NCBI GenBank assembly: GCA_013375475.1
Contig: JABXKD010000039.1
Coordinates: forward strand, 1 to 32,856
Length of the DNA: 32,856 nucleotides
Origin: Promethearchaeota archaeon
GTDB taxonomy: Archaea > Asgardarchaeota > Lokiarchaeia > Sigyniarchaeales > SOKP01
Direction of reading: 5' to 3'
Part shown: in pieces, positions 8,476-15,198 of the stretch
How positions within the stretch are numbered: the stretch's first letter is position 1
Layout of the letters: the number at the start of each line of letters is the position of its first letter
Notes under the pieces: model-generated
Told to the model about the DNA's origin: nothing
Seen by the model: only the letters and a program-made list of their open reading frames with translations
Databases searched by the model: none
Program-made: the position numbers and the translations under genes

Positions 8476-8780
8476 TTCAATATTTAAAGTTACGAACTTA
8501 ACTCCTTTTTTATTTAGCAATAATATTTTGCCTTAGTTCAGATTATCAGCTGTTTTTTATTATATCATTAATTGGATTACTAACTTTTACTTATATCGTT
8601 AAATAGAAAATAATATAATATATAACATAGAAACTAACTTAAATAATAAATTAAATAAAAATAAGTAGATTTTTCGACAATAATTCGTCATGAATGTCGG
8701 AAAATGATAAAGGACGAAATTGTATTTACTACAAAAAATATATACATAATTGTAAAAATAGAGGTGGAGTAAGAAAGAAA
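8476..8780 (+). promoter_or_regulatory. Promoter and 5' leader of the Sec-hdrA/vhuD operon
   Basis: A 305-bp gene-free stretch. It holds a strongly TATA-like run at 8611-8628, a candidate hairpin at 8666-8708 (separate entry), and a strong Shine-Dalgarno GAGGTGGAG (8761-8769) 11 bases before ATG 8781. If transcription starts ~25 bases past the TATA run, the leader is about 130 bases and includes the hairpin. No other coding frame was found. Confidence 0.55.
8666..8708 (+). promoter_or_regulatory. Candidate 5'-leader hairpin, possible second SECIS-like element
   Basis: TTTTTCGACA (8670-8679) pairs with TGTCGGAAAA (8695-8704) with one G-T wobble, closing a 15-base loop. The stem is flanked by AGA on the 5' side (8667-8669) and TGAT on the 3' side (8705-8708), so tandem G-A pairs are possible, as in a kink-turn or SECIS core. 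The 5' side lacks the canonical AUGA. An alternative stem, TTCGTC with GACGAA, encloses part of the same bases and would exclude the first fold. It could be a SECIS, a translation-control element or neither. Confidence 0.35.
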
Positions 8781-10721
8781 ATGGAAAAATCTGAAAATCA
8801 TCGGATTGGATACTATGCTTGCCAGTGAGGAATTAACATTAAGAGGAAAGTAGATTGCGATAAACTAGTAGAGTTTGCGAAAGATCTAGATGATGTTGTG
8901 ATATCTAAAACTCACGCTTTTCTGTGAACAGAAGGCGGACAACAGGCAATAATAGATGATATTAAGGAAAAAAATCTTGATTGCATTGTGGCGTCAGCTT
9001 GAACTCCTCGGACCCACGAACCAATATATAGAGGCTCAATTTCTAAAACTGACTTAAATCCTTACCACTTTCAAATGGTAAATGTAAGAGAGCACTGTTC
9101 TTGGTGTACAGAAGATAGCGAAGAGGCGTTAGATAAAGCTAAAATCCTTGTTAAAAGCGGCGTTAATAGAGCAAAAACTTTAGAAGCTGTCCCAGTGAGA
9201 AGAGTCCCAGTTGAGAAAGCCACAATGGTAGTTGGTGGAGGAATAGCTGGAATGAACGCAGCATTGGACCTTGCAAACGGAGGGATTAAAGTATATCTCA
9301 TCGAAAGTAAAACAACTATAGGCGGTAGAATGGCTCAATTAGATAGAACGTTTCCTACCGACGACTGTTCTATATGAATCTGCGGACCTGTTATGCTCGA
9401 AGTCAATCGGAACGAAAATATAGAAATTCTTAGCTATAGTGACGTGAAAAGAGTAGATGGGTTCGTAGGGAATTATAATGTGACAGTGGAAAAGAAACCT
9501 AGATATGTAAACAATGACTGTAATGGCTGTGGCGCTTGTACGGAAGTTTGTCCCATTATTACTTCTAATTACTTTGACGAACATTTAGGACCACGAAGAG
9601 CAATAGACATCGCATTTGGACAGGCGGTTCCCTTCTTATACGACATTAACCGTGATGTGTGCGTTGAATGTTTCAGTTGCGTTGAAGCTTGTGAGTTAGA
9701 CGCGATAGATTTCAGTCAGGTACCCGAAGAAGTCAATTTCAAAGTGGGTACAATCATCGTAGCAACTGGGTGGAACATTCACGAGCCGTTCGGAGAGTAT
9801 GGATACGGAGAATTTGAAAATGTCATAACTCAATCCCAACTCGAAAGAATTCTAGCTCCAAATGGACCCCTAGAAGGTCATACCCATAGAATTTCGGATT
9901 CAAAAGAGCCCGAAGAAATTGTGTTTATTCAATGTGTGGGGAGTCGGGACACTGAGAGACCTTATTGTAGCGGTGTTTGTTGTATGCTAGCCTTAAAAAA
10001 CGGAAAATTGCTTAAAGAAGAATTCCCAAACGCCAACATTACCATATGTTATATAGACATGAGAACTAACGAAAAAGGCTTCGAAGAATATTATCAAAGA
10101 GCTAAAGAATCTGATATCAAGATGATTCGTGGAAAAGTAGGCGAATTTTCTGAAGACCCAGAAACTAAAAACATAAATATACGCGTTTACTCGACATTAA
10201 CTGACGAAATCATAAAAATCAGCGCAGATTTAGTTGTACTGTCGACAGCTGCACTACCTTCAAAGGGCACAGAACAGATTTCTAGGATATTAAATTTAGA
10301 CTCTGATCGAAATGGATTTTTAACCGAGTCTCACTTTGGATTAATGCCGCAAGAAACTAAAACTAAAGGAATTTTCATCGCAGGATTCGCCCAAGGTCCT
10401 AAAGACATAGCCTACTCTGTTTCTCAAGCGAGAGCTGCCGCAAGTAAGGTAGCTGAATTAACAGCTCCAGGAGAAGTAGACATTGAACTAATTATTGCAG
10501 AAGTTAATAATGATCTTTGCATTAGCTGTGGAAGGTGTGAAAAAGCTTGCCCAAAAAATGCTATAACGGTTGTTGATGAAGAGGGTGCCGTAGTTGACGA
10601 AATAAATTGCGATGGCTGCGGAATTTGTGCTAGCTGTTGCCCGACTAACGCCATAGATATTAGATATTTTAAAGATTATCAGTTATTTACTGAAATTGAC
10701 GGAATGCTGGAGGGAGGTTAA
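8781..10721 (+). CDS. hdrA: HdrA selenoprotein: heterodisulfide reductase flavoprotein subunit with four in-frame UGA (Sec) codons
   Basis: A 646-residue HdrA readable only if four in-frame TGA codons are decoded: 8826-8828 (residue 16), 8925-8927 (49), 9000-9002 (74) and 9375-9377 (199). Each sits where HdrA has a conserved Cys: ACQUGIN for CHCGIN, FLUTEGGQ for YSCSSDSQ, ASAUTPRTHE for VASCTPRTHE, DCSIUICGP for DCSLCILAP. The double-length HdrA at 15198 has Cys at all four. Order: N-terminal HdrA domain (1-~130), FAD loop GGGIAG (152-157), ferredoxin motifs near 247-257 and 290-303, PYCSGVCC, and two C-terminal 4Fe-4S motifs near residue 580 onward. HdrA carries the FAD thought to bifurcate electrons between ferredoxin and the HdrB/MvhD partners. 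Start ATG 8781 has Shine-Dalgarno GAGGTGGAG; vhuD follows after 4 bases. Confidence 0.93.
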
Positions 10722-10725
10722 AAGA

Positions 10726-11181
10726 ATGGAAAATAACTTTAAAATCTTAATGTTTGCTTGTTTGAAATGAGGGTATTCTGCTGCGGATTTAGCTGGAGTT
10801 TCTCGAATGAAATATACGGCTTCTGTCAAAATTATAAAAGTAAAGTGCACCGGAAGAATTGATTTAAAACACATCTTATATGGGATAAAAGCTGGAGCCG
10901 ACGGAGTGATGATTGTTGGTTGACGACCAAATGAGTGTGAGTTCAAGCAAGGTAATTTTACCGCTCAGCGACATGTTGATTTAGCTAATAGAATATTGGA
11001 CTCAAGAGGATATGGAAATCAAAGAGTAAATATGTATTGGTTAAGCGGTGCAGAGGCTGATAAACTAGTCAAAAGTGTTGAGGATTCTTACGAAAAAATA
11101 AAGAAATCTGGTCCCAATCCGATAAAACCCACACAAGTTGAAAAATCAAAGAAAAAAACAGTAAACTCTCTCGTAGGATGA
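10726..11181 (+). CDS. vhuD: VhuD/MvhD selenoprotein: 2Fe-2S electron-transfer subunit with two in-frame UGA (Sec) codons
   Basis: 151 residues with in-frame TGA at 10768-10770 (residue 15) and 10921-10923 (residue 66). Alignment with the Cys-form MvhD at 18308 puts both at cluster-ligand positions: FACLKUGYSAADLAGVSR against FCCNWCSYAGADLAGVSR, and VGURPNECEF against SGCHIGDCHY. Remaining likely ligands are C12, C41 and C71. MvhD/VhuD carries a 2Fe-2S cluster and passes electrons from hydrogenase or formate dehydrogenase to HdrA; methanococcal VhuD is a known selenoprotein. The ATG at 10726 is preceded by GGAGGGAGGT inside the end of hdrA, indicating coupled translation. The Lys-rich tail (~30 residues) exceeds the Cys paralogue. 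The terminal TGA lies inside the SECIS core; if it too were read as Sec, the chain would gain only three residues before TAA 11188-11190. Confidence 0.92.
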
Positions 11182-11237
11182 TTCCTATAAAAAAATTATA
11201 GTTATAGGATGACTTGCCTCGCAATGGAATGGGAGAG
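11166..11237 (+). promoter_or_regulatory. SECIS element at the 3' end of vhuD (eukaryote-like core)
   Basis: Helix I: CTCTCTC (11166-11172) with GGGAGAG (11231-11237), one G-T wobble, continued by AGG (11175-11177) with CCT (11217-11219) across internal loops. Core: ATGA (11178-11181) and T11182 face TGAC (11210-11213), giving the non-Watson-Crick quartet with tandem G-A/A-G pairs. Helix II: TCCTATAA (11183-11190) pairs perfectly with TTATAGGA (11202-11209). The 11-base apical loop starts with an A run, matching the unpaired A's of eukaryotic SECIS. It begins in the last codons of vhuD, and the UGA stop is part of the core. It probably directs Sec insertion for both vhuD and hdrA on one mRNA. 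Confidence 0.8.
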
Positions 11238-11242
11238 AAATT

Positions 11243-11277
11243 AAATTTTTATTATAATATAATTTTTATAAATAAAT
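11243..11277 (+). promoter_or_regulatory. Terminator T-runs and TATA box between the two Hdr operons
   Basis: After the SECIS, runs of five T (11246-11250 and 11263-11267) are separated by an AT-rich segment, a plausible end for the hdrA-vhuD transcript. Within the same stretch TTTATAAATAAAT (11265-11277) lies ~20-25 bases before ATG 11295. It can serve as the TATA box of a nearly leaderless second operon. Confidence 0.45.
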
Positions 11278-11294
11278 AGGGAAAAGTATGAACT

Positions 11295-12776
11295 ATGGTT
11301 CAAATTGCAGATAACAATTTGTTTAAAGGTTTTACTCCAATAGATTTAATGGAAGCCACATATCTGGCTGCTGGAAACTTTCAGGTTAGAGCTTTTTTCG
11401 AAGCAAAAGACGAAATCTTGAAAGTTGGAAAGTTTTCTGAATCCGAGTTTTTTGAGATCCTTGATGCGATGATAGACGCTGAAACAGAGCGGAAATTAGT
11501 CTTAGAAAGACTTCAAGGTAAGGATCCATTATTTTTAGAAGAAATTGTTAAAGAAGTGGAAGAATTTCCTAGTGAGAATGTAATAAGAGATGTGATCTAT
11601 CTAAAAGAACAAGCATTCATTCAAGAACTTGTAGAAACTAAAACTAAAACGGTTGTTAAGAAAATTAAGGGAGAGGAGAAAGAGGTTGAAGTTAAAGAAT
11701 ACTTCTATAGATATCAAACAAAAGAATCACCGATTGAGCGTTATTTTGAACCAGTTTCTATAGTTTTTAACGCTGGTGTCTGTTGTCAATGTGGCTGGTG
11801 TTCTTCAATCTGTCCTGTAAATGCTATACAAGTTACTGCTGATAACCTTGAAGTTGACAACGATACCTGCATGAAATGTGGATTGTGTTTTTCAGTATGC
11901 CCTCGCTCATTCTCAATAGACCAAGCCTACAAAAGTATTAAGAAGTTGGATAAGTCTTTGACCTGGTCAGACAAAATAGGTGCTTATGTAAACGCATATA
12001 CAGCTACTACAACTAAAGACGAGATAAAAAAGGTCCGCCAAGACGGGGGAATAGTAACATCCATATTAGAGTATCTATTAAAGAACAAACTTGTGGACGC
12101 AATTGTAGCAGTGCAGCATTCTAAGGATATCTGGAGGCCAGAACCCGTAATCGTTGATGATATTAAGGACCTCTATAAAACAGCTGGGACTAAATATGCT
12201 AACTCTCCATCTTTAACTATTATTGGTGATGCAATGAAGTACGAAAAAATAGTTTTTGTTGGTGTTCCATGCATGATGAAAGCAATAGAAAAAGGGGCTC
12301 TATACCCGAGTGGATTACCCTTTTTCAATAATATTAAATATAAGATTGGTTTATTCTGTATGGAATCATTTCCGTATTCTGAAATTATTAAACTAACAAA
12401 GGATAAATTTGAAAAAGAAATTGACCAGCTAACCAAAATGAACATAGACAAAGGGAAATTTATCATCAATTTAAAATCGGGAGAAGAATTAGCTGTCGAT
12501 CTGAAAGAAGTCCAATCCTATGCCAGAGATAATTGTCATTACTGCGAAGATTTAACTTCTGATTATGCGGATATTTCTGTAGGTTCAATAGGTTCGCAAG
12601 CGGGATTTTCCTCGGTAATAACTAGAAGTAAAGAGGGAGATAAACTGTTTAACGAAATAATTAAAGCTGGGTTAATAGCATCAGAGAGTTTAAAAGATGT
12701 AAAACCCGGTCAAGGGCTGCTGGAAAGAATAGCGGGTTCCAAAAGAACTAATTGTAAATCAATCCTACTAGGTTAA
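11295..12776 (+). CDS. FrhB-family flavoprotein with N-terminal helical domain and two 4Fe-4S motifs
   Basis: 493 residues. The first ~140 are Glu/Lys-rich and helical, with no metal motif and no counterpart in standard FrhB; residues ~8-60 could form a small winged-helix-like or docking domain. Two ferredoxin motifs follow (CCQCGWCSSICPVNA and CMKCGLCFSVCP, ~160-200). The FrhB/FdhB region then shows QDGGIVTSILEYLL, GVPCMMKAI, GLFCMESFPY and NCHYCEDLTSDYADISVGSIGS. The family binds FAD and exchanges hydrides or electrons with F420 or a similar carrier. As first gene of the operon leading to HdrBC, HdrA and MvhD, it is a likely electron input or output module for that complex. Carrier identity (F420, NAD(P)H, ferredoxin) is not decided by sequence. 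Confidence 0.87.
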   Translation: MVQIADNNLFKGFTPIDLMEATYLAAGNFQVRAFFEAKDEILKVGKFSESEFFEILDAMIDAETERKLVLERLQGKDPLFLEEIVKEVEEFPSENVIRDVIYLKEQAFIQELVETKTKTVVKKIKGEEKEVEVKEYFYRYQTKESPIERYFEPVSIVFNAGVCCQCGWCSSICPVNAIQVTADNLEVDNDTCMKCGLCFSVCPRSFSIDQAYKSIKKLDKSLTWSDKIGAYVNAYTATTTKDEIKKVRQDGGIVTSILEYLLKNKLVDAIVAVQHSKDIWRPEPVIVDDIKDLYKTAGTKYANSPSLTIIGDAMKYEKIVFVGVPCMMKAIEKGALYPSGLPFFNNIKYKIGLFCMESFPYSEIIKLTKDKFEKEIDQLTKMNIDKGKFIINLKSGEELAVDLKEVQSYARDNCHYCEDLTSDYADISVGSIGSQAGFSSVITRSKEGDKLFNEIIKAGLIASESLKDVKPGQGLLERIAGSKRTNCKSILLG

Positions 12777-12800
12777 TTAGCATGGAATATTATCGGTATT

Positions 12801-13913
12801 ATGACTATAAAAACTTTTGAAGATCTAATAAAGGAAGTTCATGAAAAAGGAATTTGTCAAGAATGCGGGGGTTGTGTAAGTTTCTGTAGCTCTGCTAAAT
12901 ACGATGTCCTTGGCTTTAAAGACCCTTATACTCCTCCCGAATACATTCATAAAGATAAATGTCTTGAGTGTGGAATTTGCTATATTATTTGTCCTCAAAC
13001 TCATATCTTAGACAGTGAGCTAAATAAAATGTTTAAGTTTTCTAATTTTGATTCAATGCCAATAGGTTACTACGAAAAAATTTATTCCTGTCAAGCTTTA
13101 GATAAAGATTTTCTTGAAAAAGGTACTGATGGAGGTGTAGTAAATTCGATACTTAATTTTATGTTAGAGAAAAGGTTAATTGATGGGGCGATAGTATCGA
13201 AAACTTACACACCATTCTCAAGGGAAGCATCTTTTGCGAAGAGTAAAAGCGATTTATTACAAAGTTCGGGAGCAAAATTGGATATCTCTCCTCAGTTAGA
13301 CGAGATTCAAAAATCTTCTTCTTACACTCATTCAATTCCACTATTCAATCGTTATAAGTTTAAAAAATTAGCAGTGGTTGGTACTCCTTGTCAATTTAAT
13401 ACAATTCGGTGTATGCAAGATTTAGGGGTTACTCCATCCGAAAATATTGAAATTTGTCTTGGTTTGTTTTGCTATGAAAACTTCTTATTTGAAAAATCGA
13501 AAATTAAAAAGTTTGAGAAGCAGTTTAAATTCAAATTTTCTGACATTAAAAAAATTAATATTAAAGAAGACGTTATTTTTAAATTAATAGATGATGAAAT
13601 TGGGGAAAAAACCGTTCATATTCCATTTAATCATCTAAAGAAATATATGCGTCCAGCTTGCAACGCTTGCAATGATTTCACAAACATTTATGCGGATATT
13701 TCATTTGGGGGTTTAGGTTCGCCGGATAAATATACTACTGTTATTACACGAACAGAAAAAGGAAAAAAGTTGTTTTCAAAAGTTCTCGACGCTGGAATTA
13801 TTAAATGTAGAGATTTAGATTCAAATAAGAAGAGAGACATGATTGAGTTAATTAGCCAATTTTCACATTCAAAAATAAAAAGAAAAGAAGAATTTATGAA
13901 GAATTTAGAATAG
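12801..13913 (+). CDS. FrhB-family flavoprotein with two 4Fe-4S motifs
   Basis: 370 residues. N-terminal ferredoxin motifs CQECGGCVSFC (~20-30) and CLECGICYIICP (~55-66) precede the FrhB domains: TDGGVVNSILNFML, GTPCQFNTI, GLFCYENF and ACNACNDFTNIYADISFGGLGS. It is a shorter, diverged paralogue of the preceding gene, lacking its helical extension. It begins 24 bases after that gene and ends 13 bases before the HdrC-HdrB fusion, so it is clearly in the operon. Two FrhB-like subunits in one operon suggest either a heterodimer or two alternative electron carriers. Confidence 0.87.
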   Translation: MTIKTFEDLIKEVHEKGICQECGGCVSFCSSAKYDVLGFKDPYTPPEYIHKDKCLECGICYIICPQTHILDSELNKMFKFSNFDSMPIGYYEKIYSCQALDKDFLEKGTDGGVVNSILNFMLEKRLIDGAIVSKTYTPFSREASFAKSKSDLLQSSGAKLDISPQLDEIQKSSSYTHSIPLFNRYKFKKLAVVGTPCQFNTIRCMQDLGVTPSENIEICLGLFCYENFLFEKSKIKKFEKQFKFKFSDIKKINIKEDVIFKLIDDEIGEKTVHIPFNHLKKYMRPACNACNDFTNIYADISFGGLGSPDKYTTVITRTEKGKKLFSKVLDAGIIKCRDLDSNKKRDMIELISQFSHSKIKRKEEFMKNLE

Positions 13914-13929
13914 AGAGGCGTAAATTATA
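13913..13929 (+). promoter_or_regulatory. Ribosome-binding site deciding a non-ATG start
   Basis: GAGAGG (13913-13918) precedes ATT 13924 and ATA 13927, with stop TAA 13921-13923 between them. No normal start codon exists in the required frame before the first Fe-S motif, so initiation at AUA (or AUU) is inferred. A base error changing ATG to ATA is the alternative. Confidence 0.5.
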
Positions 13930-15198
13930 ACAGAATCAAAAAAAGATATCAAAAAGGACAAGGTTTTAGACGATACATCAGAATATCTTGATAAAATTTA
14001 TAACCCCGATTTAAGAACTATTTTAAGAAGATGTTATCAATGCGGTCGTTGCAGTGGTGTTTGTCAATTAAGTAAAGTCCAAACCTACACGCCTAGCAAG
14101 ATTATAGAGCTCATTCTTGAAGGATTTGAAGAAAAAGTATTGGAAAGCGAAACCTTATGGGATTGTTTAACTTGCAACCAATGTTTAAAAGATTGTCCAG
14201 AAAACATCAATTTTGCAGAACTAGTAAGAATGGCTCGATATAAAATGCGACAATCAACGAATAAAGATTTTGATGATTTGATCGCACACAAAGGAGTTTA
14301 CACCTCGATCACGGAAATTATGAGTCAACCCTACATAAATCCCGATCGATCTCTTGAGTGGGTACCGAAAGGTATAAACATTGCTGATAAAGGTGATGTG
14401 TTATATTATGTAGGGTGTATTCCTTATTTTAATTACGAATTTGATAAGATAGATACCATAGCGACGAGCACTTTACAAATATTAAGCGAAGTTGAAAAAG
14501 AACCGATTGTTCTTTTTAAAGAAGAAATCTGCTGTGGTCATGATGTTTATTGGGGGCAAGGAAAACTAGAAGTATTTATTAATTTAGCTAAGAAAAATAT
14601 TGATATGTTCGAGAAAGCAGGAATCTCCACTATTGTAACCGCGTGTGCAGAATGCTACAGAACCTTTAAGGTCGATTATCCGAAACTATTTGAAGATTTT
14701 GGCCAAAAATTTGAGGTTAAACATATCATTGAATATATTTACGATAATTGGAAAGAAGGAAAAATTGAAATTGTAGGAAAAAATGAATCAGAAGAGGAAA
14801 CATCGTTTACCTATCACGATCCATGTAGATTAAGCAGATTTTTACCCGAAGATAACAAGATTACAGATAAATCACGCGAAATATTTAAAGAGTTTGAAAA
14901 ATTAGGATATAAGTTTACAGAAATGGAGCACAACAAATCAAACTCTTTGTGTTGCGGTGTAAATTCTTGGATGAATTGTAACGAGAAATCAAAAGCTCTA
15001 AGGTATAAAAGAATGCTTGAAGCCAAAACTGCGGGAGAAATAATGCTCACTGCTTGTCCGAAATGTAAAATTCACCTTTCATGCTTACAAGATGATTACG
15101 CGGACATTGCTTCAGTTGAAATATCCGATTTCTCAGAATTTTTAGTAAATCACATTAAAGTAATAAAACCTAAAAAGAAGAGTGAGGGGGGAAAATAA
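13927..15198 (+). CDS. HdrC-HdrB fusion (HdrD-like) with probable non-canonical AUA start
   Basis: About 423 residues. Order: HdrC-type ferredoxin motifs CYQCGRCSGVC (36-46) and CLTCNQCLKDCP (~77-88), then two HdrB CCG domains. The first has GCIPY, EICCGHD and CAEC; the second has DPCR, LCCGVN and CPKC. This is the catalytic part of heterodisulfide reductase, reducing a disulfide at non-cubane Fe-S clusters. Starting at the first conventional codon (TTG 14140) would delete the first ferredoxin motif, so the gene must begin upstream. Between the in-frame TAA at 13921-13923 and that motif there is no ATG, GTG or TTG; ATA 13927 (or ATT 13924) lies 8 (or 5) bases after GAGAGG and is the probable start. 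The stop overlaps the next ATG (TAATG). No HdrE membrane partner is present. Confidence 0.85.
   Translation: MTESKKDIKKDKVLDDTSEYLDKIYNPDLRTILRRCYQCGRCSGVCQLSKVQTYTPSKIIELILEGFEEKVLESETLWDCLTCNQCLKDCPENINFAELVRMARYKMRQSTNKDFDDLIAHKGVYTSITEIMSQPYINPDRSLEWVPKGINIADKGDVLYYVGCIPYFNYEFDKIDTIATSTLQILSEVEKEPIVLFKEEICCGHDVYWGQGKLEVFINLAKKNIDMFEKAGISTIVTACAECYRTFKVDYPKLFEDFGQKFEVKHIIEYIYDNWKEGKIEIVGKNESEEETSFTYHDPCRLSRFLPEDNKITDKSREIFKEFEKLGYKFTEMEHNKSNSLCCGVNSWMNCNEKSKALRYKRMLEAKTAGEIMLTACPKCKIHLSCLQDDYADIASVEISDFSEFLVNHIKVIKPKKKSEGGK

Noticed and set aside
9075..9377. A separate ~100-residue protein, with further separate genes starting at 9393 and 10996
   Set aside because: These are pieces of hdrA and vhuD between in-frame TGA codons; all are in the same frames as the full genes, and every break is at a Cys position.
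8781..11181. hdrA-vhuD as decayed pseudogenes
   Set aside because: The only disruptions are TGA codons at Cys sites. There are no frameshifts, TAA or TAG, ribosome sites are strong, and a SECIS follows.
11185..11201. CTATAA/TTATAG hairpin as a simple terminator after vhuD
   Set aside because: The longer 8-bp pairing with the UGA/GA quartet and helix I explains more of the sequence; the T-runs farther on are better terminator candidates.
14140..15198. HdrC-HdrB gene starting at TTG 14140
   Set aside because: It would remove a conserved ferredoxin motif encoded in the same frame just upstream.
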